This document shows positions 1-12,800 of a DNA stretch of 64,000 nucleotides, one piece after another. Source of the DNA: Protonemura montana (Eukaryota > Arthropoda > Insecta > Plecoptera > Nemouridae). How positions within the stretch are numbered: position 1 is the stretch's first letter; each line of letters starts with the position of its first letter. The notes below the pieces were generated by a model that worked only from the letters and a program-made list of their open reading frames with translations, made no database searches and had not been told where the DNA came from. A program made the position numbers and the translations under genes. The DNA lies in the NCBI GenBank assembly GCA_947568835.1, contig OX387607.1:19309277-19373276 (forward strand), in the 5' to 3' direction.

Positions 1-578
1 AGCGCAGTGTTGCTTAACTTTTATCCATACAACCTCTCTCCCGAACAGAACTGGTCATGTGTATGATGGTCACCCACCCAATACCTGACCTAGCACAGTG
101 TTGCTTAACTTTCATCCTTCCAACCTCTCTCCCGAACAGAACTAGTCATGTGTATGATGGTCACCCACCCAATACCTGACCCAGCACAGTGTTGCTTAAC
201 TTTCATCCTTCCAACCTCTCTCCCGAACAGAACTGGTCATGTGTATGATGGTCACCCACCTAATACCTGACCCAGCGCAATTATGCTTAGCTTTCATCCC
301 TCCAACCTCTCTCCCGAACAGAACTGGTCATGTGTATGATGGTCACCCATCCAATACCTGACTCAGCACAGTGTTGCTAAACTTTCATCCCTCCAACCTC
401 TCTCCCGAACAGAACTGGTCATGTGTATGATAGTCACCCATCCAATACCTGACTCAGCGCAGTGTTGCTTAACTTTCATCCCTACAACCTCTCTCCCGAA
501 CAGAACTGGTCATGTGTATGATGGTCACCCATCTAATACCTGACTCAGCGCAGTGTTGCTTAACTTTCATCCCTCCAG
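1..578. repeat. 91-bp tandem repeat, array 1 (cut by window edge)
   Basis: About 6.3 copies of a 91-bp unit, recognised by CCTCTCTCCCGAACAG, GGTCATGTGTATGATGG and CCAATACCTGAC. Units differ by a few substitutions. The array ends 17 bp from the splice donor of ABCG8 exon 601-817, so it lies in the next intron of that gene. The same unit forms arrays at 13441-13898 and 59462-61386, with inverted remnants near 34.6 kb and 45.0 kb. Confidence 0.95.
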
Positions 579-600
579 GTGTAATAGTTGCAGGACTCAC

Positions 601-817
601 GTGTAGAGGGCAGCGCCAACACGCAGAGAGCCGGGTCGACCGAACGCTGATAGGGGCACCTTGGCGTCGCCGTCAGCCGCACCCTGCAGCGCTCCTAGCG
701 GCGGTGACTTGCGGAACGGAAGTCCCTCGGCCCGGAACTTATCGACAAGTGCTGCGATCTGGTGGTTGGACTCAACGAAACGATCGCGCGATCTTCGATC
801 CACGGTCGATAAACAAA
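601..817 (-). CDS. ABCG8: ABCG8 exon: linker after the nucleotide-binding domain
   Basis: The acceptor ATTAG precedes 817 and the donor GTGAGT occupies 600-595. Joined to the previous exon across a split codon it continues the conserved [14 protein letters not shown] stretch, then [15 protein letters not shown]. This linker leads towards the first transmembrane helix, encoded beyond the window. The exon ends in phase 2. Confidence 0.85.
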
Positions 818-3800
818 CTAATTCGGACGGAAAACAAGAAGTTGGACTTCATTTTGTTAAACCTCGGTTTGAAGTTAAAGCTTTTTATAAAGTCTTTCAA
901 ATATTTTGAAATGTTGCACTGAAAATAATGTTAGGCAAAGATCGGTCTATGTTGTTGACATGGCGTTGTCATGATTACTCACGGTAGTACATGAGCGGGT
1001 TCTCGAGCTCGGGGCACGGGAAGCCGATGGAGCGGAAGTAGTCGAGCATGAGTCGAGTGCCTCCAGTGTAGACGATGTCCCCGAGACAGAGGTACGCGAC
1101 TCGGTCGAGGAATGGGAACACGTCTGACCTTGGCTTCTCCATGGTCAGCACCACGACGCGGCCATATTTTCTCGCGTGGTTTGACAAGATGGATACCACC
1201 AGGTACGTGTTGAGTGGGTCCAAGTCCCAGGTCGGCTCATCGAGAAGAAGCACCACTGCGAGGAGGAGGAGGGCGTTACACATTGTTAATTGCTCGAGGA
1301 ACACGAGGTATAGGTACGAGGTGAATCAGAGCACTTGCTCTCTGTTCCCGCGTACGCAACGGCTCGGCCACTGGATGGAATTTAGCAGAATACAATCTCT
1401 GGCCTCCATCGACCATTACCAGACCCGGACCATCCACGTGGCGGTGGGGACCGAACGACGCCCGTTTAACAGGAAAAAAAGAGACGACAGCCTCCGCCTC
1501 CCGCAAGCGTGGAAGCCCGTCATGGACAAGATGACCGTGACGTCACCAGTACACCCTGCGAGACCAACATCGGTCACTACCCAATGACCGCACCTGCCCT
1601 CCTAGATACCCCACCTCACTACACACGCTTGGCCACAGCCAAAATCCATAAAGCAGAGGCGAATAACCTATAAGCTATGAGCTACCTATAAGCAGAGGCG
1701 ATGGATTACAAAACGATCGCCAGGGCGGAGTGGCAGGACACAAAGAAAATCATTCTCCTGAAGATGACGAGACGTGCCTCGTTGAAACGTCAAGACGTGA
1801 GACCCTTTCAAGGACCACAAACCTCTTCAACGCGGAGCAAAACTAAAAAACACATCATAACAACTTCAACTCAGCATAATGGCTCCGAGAAAGATATTTT
1901 TTTAGCCTACGAAAAAAGTGTCAATTGATGATGTCTGACTCCTGATAGTCATGACTCCTGATAACCCTGACTCCTGATAATCCTGACTCCTGATAACCCT
2001 GACTCCTGATAGTCCTGACTCCTGATAATCCTGACTCCTGATAACCCTGACTCCTGATAATCATGCAGTGCCCATCTTGCCGATATTTCACAAACCAATC
2101 CATCAACCATTGTTTCAATTTACTCTTCTTCGCCAGTCTCACTTGTCGTGTCAACAGACTATTCGTGTCGTGGGAATAATGTGTCGTGTCTGTCACTAAG
2201 TTAAAATAACAAATGGTGCCTCTTATGGGACCACGACCAAGAGTACGAAGAAAATGCCGAGAAAATAAAGTTTTGTGCCAAACAAAATTAAAAAATGAGC
2301 TTAAGTCAAAGCAAAAGTAAAAGCTGTCAAAAAGAGTACAAACGTGGGTCCAGCCAGCTGATCTCAAATAACCTGGATAGAGCATAGGATCCAGCCAGCT
2401 GATCTTAAATAACCTGGATAGAGCATAGGATCCAGCCAGCTGATCTCAAATAACCTGGATAGAGCATAGGATCCAGCCAGCTGATCTCAAATAACCTGGA
2501 TAGAGCATAGTATCCAGCCAGCTGATCTCAAATAACCTGGATAGAGCATAGGATCCAGCCAGCTGATCTCAAATAACCTGGATAGAGCATAGTATCCAGC
2601 CAGCTGATCTCAAATAACCTGGATAGAGCATAGGATCCAGCCAGCTGATCTCAAATAACCTGGATAGAGCATAGGATCCAGCCAGCTGATCTCAAATAAC
2701 CTGGATAGAGAATAAGATCCAGCCAGCTGATCTCAACTAACCTGGATAGAGTATAGGATCCAGCCAGCTGATCTCAAATAACCTGGATAGAGCATAGGAT
2801 CCAGCCAGCTGATCTCAAATAACCTGGATAGAGCATAGAATCCAGCCAGCTGATCTTAAATAACCTGGATAGAGCATAGGATCCAGCCAGCTGATCTCAA
2901 ATAACCTGGATAGAACATAGGATCCAGCCAGCTGATCTCAAATAACCTGGATAGAGTATAGGATCCAGCCAGCTGATCTCAAATAACCTGGATAGAGCAT
3001 AGGATCCAGCCAGCTGATCTCAAATAACCTGGATAGAGTATAGGATCCAGCCAGCTGATCTCAAATAACCTGGATAGAGCATAGGATCCAGCCAGCTGAT
3101 CTCAAATAACCTGGATAGAGCATAGGATCCAGCCAGCTGATCTCAAATAACCTGGATAGAGCATAGGATCCAGCCAGCTGATCTCAAATAACCTGGATAG
3201 AGCATAGGATCCAGCCAGCTGATCTCAAATAACCTGGATAGAGCATAGGATCCAGCCAGCTGATCTCAAATAACCTGGATAGAGTATAGGATCCAGCCAG
3301 CTGATCTCAAATAACCTGGATAGAGCATAGGATCCAGCCAGCTGATCTCAAATAACCTGGATAGAGCATAGGATCCAGCCAGCTGATCTCAAATAACCTG
3401 GATAGAGCATAGGATCCAGCCAGCTGATCTCAAATAACCTGGATAGAACATAGGATCCAGCCAGCTGATCTCAAATAACCTGGATAGAGTATAGGATACA
3501 GCCAGCTGATCTCAAATAACCTGGATAGAGCATAGGATCCAGCCAGCTGATCTCAAATAACCTGGATAGAGTATAGGATCCAGCCAGCTGATCTCAAATA
3601 ACCTGGATAGAGCATAGGATCCAGCCAGCTGATCTCAAATAACCTGGATAGAGCATAGCATCCAGCCAGTTGATCTCAAATAACCTGGATAGAGCATAGG
3701 ATCCAGCCAGCTGATCTCCAATAACCTGGATAGAGCATAGGATCCAGCCAGCTGATCTTAAATAACCTGGATAGAGCATAGGATCCAGCCGGCTGATCTC

Positions 3801-6800
3801 AAATAACCTGGATAGAGCATTTGATTCAGCCAGCTGATCTCAAATAACCTAGATAGAGCATAGGATCCAGCCAGCTGATCTTAAATAACCTGGATAGAGC
3901 ATAGGATCCAGCCGGCTGATCTCAAATAACCTGGATAGAGCATAGGATCCAGCCAGCTGATCTTAAATAACTTGGATGAAGATGTAAGAAACTGCTGATC
4001 TTTTTTTGTAGTTTGCCAGCATTTTTCGTTTGAATTTTATTTGGAATGGGCGTAGTGTAACCCGGCTCGGTAGCCAATTTTATCGACGCTACACAAGCCA
4101 AACATTGGTCCACACTTCAGTTCTCAGTTTTTTTTTACTATTTAAGTTTTCTCATGCGAATCTTCATTTGAAAATTCTTTCGCACCAAATGGGGCATATT
4201 TTTTTCCCAAATCACTCGAGTGTTGGCAACGACCATGCCGGTTGTGAACGAAGGAAGCTCTGACCAAATTTTACATTTTCATATCTCGTTGCTCAGCTGT
4301 TTCCTAGCGAGCACCTGTCAAATGTGTTTTGATGTCCGTGGATCAAGAGTTGTTTCCGGAAATATTGGCATGCCTTCAATGAAATTGTTTATCTTTTTAT
4401 GTGCATTATTCTCTACAGAAGCGGCGCATAATTACTGCAATGTTAGTTGCGCTTCTTCGGACAAGCATACGATGTGTCAATACTCGGTAACGTAACATCA
4501 TGTGATTTCAAATAGTTTATTCAGTTGGAGGAAAATATTGTCTTTTAATTAGCGAGCAAAGCGACAAGCCATCGATCCATTGAATTGAAGAATCATGTTA
4601 TGGTCAGGAAGTAAACTTACAATTCTTGAAATAGGTTAATTAGTTAGGTCTATATAAACATATTTGTATTTCTTCATACTGTCCGATGCGGTTGCAGCAG
4701 AGAAATACATAATGTCAATTCCTTCTGGGGCAAATCATCAGGATGTTTATCACTCAGGGAATGGGCGCTTCTTGTCGTGGCGCCTCGAGTCGAACTCTTT
4801 CCAAGCGAGCCAAAGGAAAACTGTTGTTCGAGCACAACTTCTTCCGAAGCAAAGTTGCCCGGGGAGAGCTGGGCCTGCCCAAGGCCAGCAACATGATGAA
4901 AATGTATTGGGACGACGAGCTCGAGATGATCGCCCAGCGCTGGGCTGATCAGTGCACAGTTAGTCATGATTCGTGCAGAATACTTTGTGAGTAAACGTAT
5001 ACCCAAAGCCACGACTTTCCTACTGAATTGCTCATTCAAACTATCTCCAAAAGCAAATGTTTTTTATTTGGAAACCCGTGAATTGCTGTGAAAAGTCCAC
5101 ACAAGGCACGCGTGGCAAGGCTACAAAAATAACTTGATCATGTTAACATTTCAGTAAACCACACGGGAGTTGGTCAAAACATTAAGCTCTGGATCTCAGA
5201 CTCATACGTTGAGCATACTTACAAACTTGATGTTTGGAAAAACGAAGCAAAGGATTTCAAAGACAATTTGACTGCCAGTTACAAACCTACCGATAAGTAA
5301 GTACGCCTTTAGTGCGTTATTCATGTCATGATTTAGTAATAGGCTACAAATTCATGTAACTGGGAGTATCTCTAAAAAAGATAAATCAACAGAAATAGCT
5401 ACTCATTGTTAAGTCAACGTCTTATTTTAGAACCATAAATCATCTCTGGTAAACAGACTCTTCAATGATCTTGCAATTACAAAACATTGCAACAATAAAA
5501 ACCCTGGATTGGCCTCGAAAAATCGCAAAATCGAATGAAACGCCTCCTTTCCGGTGTGTGGATAAATGCTTGGTTCCTCTCCGTGTAGAACGAGCAACTT
5601 CACGCAGATGATCTGGGCCAACTCTGATCGTCTTGGTTGTGCTTTATCAGTCTTCCCTGGCACGAGCTCGAGAAGCAACGAGCTGCTCGTGTGCAATTAC
5701 GCGTTGGAAGGAAACAAGGAGGGATTGCCTATGTACACGCAGGGAAAACCATGCGATCTCTGCAATTGTAGCAAGATTTATAAAGGACTCTGCATCAGGG
5801 AGTTCGATCTTGACTTAAAGGATGATAACGGTACGTCATCATGACCCAGGATATCATGCAAGGATGTTAGCAAGGATGTTAGCAAGGATGTTAGCAAGGA
5901 TGTTAGCTAGAATGTGTTTTCAAACAATATGTTTCCATGACAAATCTCTTCTAGTTCTACCATGGGACGGCGGAGTGCACTTAACAAGCAAGAGACCGCT
6001 TCTTGTAGCAACTCAACTGATCATCTTATTACAGACCCAGGTAACCAACCCAGCTTGACGTCACTCACACTAACATTGCATATGGGTTAGTAATAAAACA
6101 TTGTTAACATTGCATATAAGTTAGTAATAAACCATTGTTAACATTGCATATGGGTTAGTAATAAACCATTGTTAACATTGCATATGGGTTAGTAATTAAA
6201 CCATTGTTAACCATTGTACAACTAAAATAAATCCCTGGGCAATTGCAGAACTGAAGGACGTTTGTTTGAACGGTGCTGGACACGCGACTTCAATGTGGCT
6301 TCGAATTTAAATAAAACGACATTAAAATGAGTGGAATCATTGGTTGATTGTTGTGATTTATTGTTAGCAATTAAAAGTGGAATCAGCACGAGTCAACAGC
6401 ACGAGTCAACAGCGCGAGTCAACAGCACGAGTCAACAGCACAAGTCAACAGCACGAGTCAACAGCACGAGTCAACAGCACGAGTCAACAGCACGAGTCAA
6501 CAGCACGAGTCAACAGCACGAGTCAACAGCACAAGTCAACAGCACGAGTCAACAGCACGAGTCAACAGCACGAGTCAACAGCACGAGTCAACAGCACGAG
6601 TCAACAGCACGAGTCAACAGCACGAGTCAACAGCACGAGTCAACAGCACGAGTCAACAGCACGAGTCAACAGCACGAGTCAACAGCACGAGTCAACAGCA
6701 CGAGTCAACAGCACGAGTCAACAGCACGAGTCAACAGCACGAGTCAACAGCACGAGTCAACAGCACGAGTCAACAGCACGAGTCAACAGCACGAGTCAAC

Positions 6801-9800
6801 AGCACTAGTCAACAGCACGAGTCAACAGCACGAGACAACAGCACGAGACAACAGCACGAGTCAACAGCACGAGTCAACAGCACGAGTCAACAGCACGAGT
6901 CAACAGCACGAGTCAACAGCACGAGTCAACAGCACAAGTCAACAGCACAAGTCAACAGCACGAGTCAACAGCACGAGTCAACAGCACGAGTCAACAGCAC
7001 GAGTCAACAGCACGAGTCAACAGCACGAGTCAACAGCACGAGTCAACAGCACGAGTCAACAGCACGAGTCAACAGCACAAGTCAACAGCACGAGTCAACA
7101 GCACGAGTCAACAGCACGAGTCAACAGCACGAGTCAACAGCACGAGTCAACAGCACAAGTCAACAGCACGAGTCAACAGCACAAGTCAACAGCACGAGTC
7201 AACAGCACGAGTCAACAGCACAAGTCAACAGCACGAGTCAACAGCACGAGTCAACAGCACGAGTCAACAGCACGAGTCAACAGCACAAGTCAACAGCACG
7301 AGTCAACAGCACGAGTCAACAGCACGAGTCAACAGCACAAGTCAACAGCACGAGTCAACAGCATGAGTCAACAGCACGACAGTAATTATGTCTCAGTGTA
7401 AGACCAGTAGTTGAGGAATATTGACGGCAAAAAGGGGCGTGTTCATACTCGGCTGAAATGTTGACATTATGTCATGTCACAAAGCCGGACAACAAAATAC
7501 CCAGCGGAAGAAATCCAAAGAAAGTAACAAAATCAAAACTTTTTGAAAAATGGAAATTCCTTAAAAGTGTCATAAGAAGACAATTTTGAAGATAGGAAGA
7601 TCTTGTTTCAGCAGAAGCCGAGGCAGCGATGCGTTCTATCGATGTTTTTAAAAAGCGTCAGAAAGTATGATGATTTTTAGATTCATGTCAACTTGATTTA
7701 TCCTCAGCACTAGTTTCAACAAAAACTATTTCAACTGCAGTTTGAATGCTAAGTAAACGACAACAAAATTTCCCATTTAGTTGTCCTTTACTTAACATTA
7801 AAAACACATTTCATATAGTTTTTGTTATAAACGTCAAAAAGTGTTCACAAATCTATGATATGAGCCTAAAAGTAGCTAAAAAAAAAAACGCAAAAAATAT
7901 AAATACCACTTTACACTTAATGCCACTGTGGCGACTCTGACTCTGACAATCCACCAGGCAGGGTGGAGGAGAGAACAAGAGAGCGGGGCAACTGTTTGAG
8001 AGATTACTCGGTTCTCGGACTCTCGAGGATAGACGTGTCGTCTGATCTTTTCTTATATTAGATAGTAGAGTAATATTGTACATTCGTGAATAAACATAAA
8101 CTGTTCACGACTCGTGTGCACTACGTTACATTGGTGACCCCGACGTGATTTGCAACCGACCTACGATGGCTACAAACGAATCCGCATCGGTAGACCGAAT
8201 TAGCTGCAAGATTCCATCGTTCTGGATCGAAGACCCTACACTTTGGTTTGCTCAGATAGAAAGCCAGTTTAAATTGAGTGGAATTACAAGCGATTCAACG
8301 AAGTTTTGCCAGGTTGCAAGTGCCTTGGAGCACAGATATGCTACCGCCGTACGCGACATCATAGTAAATCCACCCGAGACAGGCAAATACGAACGTCTCA
8401 AATCGGAACTTATTCGTCGTTTCTCGAAGTCGTCTGAAGTTCAAATTAGGCGACTTCTTCAACATGAAGAGTTGGGTGATCGAAAACCATCAGAATTATT
8501 ATTGCAATTGCGAAGCTTAGCGGACAAAGAAGTGACCGACAAAGTTTTAAGGATATTATGGCTCGAACGTTTGCCAATTAGGATGCGAGATGTCCTTTCC
8601 GCGTCGCCGCCTGACGACCTTGACGCCCTCTCCGAGATCGCCGATCGGATTCACGAGGACGCATCATGTCCTATGCGCATAGCGGTAGTCAACGACGACA
8701 ACCAACTTCGAATGCAGGTTGAAGAGTTGTCGCGCCAAATTGAAGCACTCGCAGGTAAACGACCATCGAATCGGGTGCGACTGCCGGCCAATCCACGTTC
8801 ATTAACGGATGGTATGTGTTGGTATCACCATAAGTTTGGCGCACGAGCGAAAATGTGTCGTCAACCCTGTAGTTTTGACGGAAAAAACTCGAAGGACAGT
8901 CAGTAGCCGCGACGGACGGCTGTCCAAATTCACGTCGCCTTTTCGTAACAGATATCACAACCCGGCAACAGTTCCTTGTTGACACCGGATCCGATTTATG
9001 TGTCTACCCGCGCAAGATGATTAAAGGAACTCGCGAAAGGTCCACATATGAGCTATTCGCCGCCAATGGTTCAACCATATCTACATTCGGTGCATTTAGC
9101 CTCAACTTAAATCTGGGATTTAAACGCAATTTCTCCTGGAGTTTCGTCGTCGCCGACGTATCCAAACCTATCATCGGTGTTGATTTCCTATCATTTTACA
9201 GTTTAATGGTGGATATCCGAAACCATCGTCTTATCGACAGTCTCACATCTTTTGCTATCGCCGGCAAGTTGATCAACGACACCCAGCAACATGTCAAAGC
9301 AGTCAATGGTCACTCGCCATACCATGCCATTCTTGCTGAATTCCCGGATATCACGAGACCAGCAGGTATTTCGCGCAAAACTAAACACGAAACATTGCAT
9401 CACATCCACACGACAGCTGGTCATCCAGTGTCGTGCAAACCTCGACGCCTAGCACCAGATCGACTACAAATCGCCAAGGCTGAATTCAACACTATGCTTA
9501 AGACAGGCATAGCTAGACGTTCATCCAGTAACTGGTCGGCTGCCCTTCATCTCGTTCCCAAAAAGGACAACCAATGGAGACCGTGTGGTGACTACAGAGC
9601 CTTGAACAGCAGGACCATTCCAGACCGGTATCCTGTTCCGCACATACAAGATTTTGCTCAAGCGCTTACCGGTAAGACCGTATTTTCAACAGTAGATTTA
9701 GTTCGGGCTTACAATTAAATTCCCGTCGCGCCAGAAGACATTGCCAAAACGGCGATAACGACCCCCTTTGGCTTATTCGAATTTCCGTTCATGAGCTTTG

Positions 9801-12800
9801 GTTTGAGGAACGCAGCTCAAACTTTTCAAAGATTTATCGATGAAGCCCTTCGTGATTTGGATTTCGCCTACGCCTACATCGACGATATTCTTATTGCATC
9901 ATCGTCACAAACGGAGCACGAACAACATCTTCGCCTGCTTTTTGCTAGGCTCTCCGAATATGGTGTTTTAATTAACTTTTCCAAGTGTGTCTTTGGCGCA
10001 TCTGAAGTGAAATTTCTTGGCCACACTGTCAACGCTGATGGGACACGACCCCTTGACGACAAGGTCGAAGCAATCGTTTCGTTTTCACCGCCAAGCAATG
10101 TGAAACAATTACGACAATTTCTAGGGATGCTAAATTTTTATCGCCGTCATCTACCATCAGCTGCTAGACTTCAGGCAGCTCTCAATAACCTTCTCGTTGG
10201 CGCCGATAAGTCAGGCAAGACACCAATCGTTTGGACACCAGAACTGTTGAGGTCGTTTGAAGGTTGCAAACGAAGTCTTTCTCAAGCTACGCTTCTTACA
10301 CACCCGAATCCGAACGCAGAACTCGCCATCGTCGCTGATGCCTCAGACATTTGTATTGGAGCTGCGCTTCAACAGAGAACGAACACAGGGTGGCAACCGC
10401 TGGCATTTTTCTCTCGCAAATTAAACGGAGCGCAGCGCAATTACGGTGCATATGACCGCGAGCTGTTGGCCATTTATGAGGCTATACGCTACTTCAGACA
10501 CATGGTAGAAGCGCGAATATTCACCATTTATACCGATCACAAACCTTTGACATTCGCGTTCCAGCAGAAATCAGACAAATGTTCGCCTCGACAATTTCGG
10601 TATCTCGACTACATCGGACAATTTTCAACAGACATCCGCCATATTCCCGGTAAAGAAAACGTTGTCGCAGATGTTTTATCCCGAGTAGAAGCGATCTCTG
10701 CTCCAGTGAGCTTCGAGACAATTGCCCAAGCCCAGAAGGACGATGATGAACTTCGAGCATTTCTTCAGTCCAACACGTCGCTACACATACAGTCACGACG
10801 CCTCGAGGACGCGAACCTCACGATCTACTGCGACACATCGACACTAGTAGAACGACCTTTCGTGCCAAACGCCCTTCGGAAGAAGGTTTTCGACACCTTA
10901 CACAGCCTCTCTCATCCTGGGGTTGCAGCCTCCGTCCGTCTTGTATCAAGAAGTTTCGTTTGGCCATCGATAAAGAAGGACTGCAAAGAATGGACACGAG
11001 CGTGCCAAGCATGTCAACGATCGAAAATAAATCGTCATGTTTCTGCACCTGTTGAGCAATTCGATGCCCCCGATTCTCGATTCGAACACGTCCACGTCGA
11101 TTTGGTGGGTCCGCTTCCAGAGTCAGCGGGATTCCGTTATCTTTTAACTTGCGTCGACCGATTTACTCGATGGCCTGAAGCCATTCCCATTGCTGATATA
11201 ACTGCAGATACGGTTGCGTCTGCATTTGTTACTGGCTGGGTATCTCGTTTTGGCACACCCCTTCGAATTACGTCCGATCAAGGTCGACAATTTGAGTCAG
11301 CCTTGTTCAGATCTTTGAATCATCTGTTAGGAACGGCTCTTATCAGAACCTGCGCGTTTCATCCTGCGGCCAACGGGATGGTAGAACGTTTTCATAGACA
11401 ACTCAAAGCTGCGCTCAAATGTCATGAAGACGAACGCTGGACCGACAGTTTGCCTTGGGTCATGCTAGGTATCCGATCTGCATGGAAGGAAGACATTAAA
11501 GCTACTCCTGCTGAACTCGTATACGGAACAACAGTTCGTCTGCCGGGAGAATGCTTGTCATCTTCTACGATTACACCAGTTAGCACTTCTGAGTATGTTG
11601 ATCGCCTACGTCAACATCTGCAGAGACTTCGTCCAGTTCAACCTGTTCATCACGGACAACGAAAGGTTTTCGTATTTAAAGACCTGTCGACATGTTCACA
11701 TGTCTTTGTTCGTCATGACGCAGTCCGAGCGCCCCTGCAACAGCCCTACGATGGGCCGTTTGAAGTCATCGAGAGACGCGAGAAGAATTTCACAATTCAA
11801 CGTTCAGGAAAGAAGGTTGTTGTTTCAATAGACCGATTGAAACCTGCCTTTATCTTGGGAGACGCAGATCAAGCCACCAGCGACATCGCCACACCTCCGA
11901 TCACGACGAGAGCAGGCCGTCGAGTCTCGGTGCCTGTGCGTTTCCTCTCTTAACCGTTCGCCCTCTCACTGGTGGGGGGGTATGTGGCGACTCTGACTCT
12001 GACAATCCACCAGGCAGGGTGGAGGAGAGAACAAGAGAGCGGGGCAACTGTTTGAGAGATTACTCGGTTCTCGGACTCTCGAGGATAGACGTGTCGTCTG
12101 ATCTTTTCTTATATTAGATAGTAGAGTAATATTGTACATTCGTGAATAAACATAAACTGTTCACGACTCGTGTGCACTACGTTACACCACGAAACCAAAT
12201 ATCGGCCAAATTAGATAAAACTAATTTGAAAAGAACGCGCATTTCACTGTCTACAAGACTGCAGATCTAACTTCTTAAACACGTCAAGTTAACAACTACG
12301 ATTTTGCTTGTCTTCATTTTGCGTACTTAATTAGCTAAACTCTTAAAAAGAATTCTACTAGAATTTTTGACCGCAATATTTTGACAGCTAGCGTCATTTG
12401 CTTTCGAATGCATCATCTTGCCCACATTGGAATTGAAAAAGTTTCCACATTGCAGTGACTCACAGCAACAAAAGGCGCCAAGTTTCAAATAAAGAGAATG
12501 CTTTTCAAAGAATAAAATCATGAACTATTATAAAGAAACAGCGAAGCAGGCGCAACCCTGATTATACGCGAACCATCGGGTGATTACAAATTTATCGAAG
12601 AATTATTTTTTAAGTTCAAGTCCGGACACCAACATCGGCCGTTAAGTTCAGCTATATCTTAATAACCAGCTTCTATAATGATCATGTTCGGTCCCAGATC
12701 TTAGATTCCGGTTTTGTCCCAGGGCCATATTTGAGTCATAATCCTACCACCAGGTCTGCCTTCAGGGCATAGGCTACTGGCGTAGAGGCAAAAGACTTCA

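Larger units (their letters stand above)
7927..12186 (+). mobile_element. Ty3/Gypsy LTR retrotransposon, near-intact and recent
   Basis: Two 204-bp LTRs (7927-8130, 11983-12186) read as identical by eye. CCAC flanks both sides (7923-7926, 12187-12190) as a 4-bp target duplication. Inside are a probable primer-binding site, gag, a minus-1 frameshift signal, pol with protease, reverse transcriptase, RNase H and integrase in Ty3/Gypsy order, and a G-rich polypurine tract. There is no env-like frame. One in-frame stop interrupts pol. The element lies in an ABCG8 intron, antisense to that gene. Confidence 0.97.

Noticed and set aside
1075..1587. 170-codon plus-strand frame
   Set aside because: Antisense shadow of ABCG8 exon 983-1255; low complexity and no domain.
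6331..7401. Plus-strand frame of [13 protein letters not shown] repeats
   Set aside because: Product of the 13-bp array. All frames of the strand are open and there is no signal of coding.
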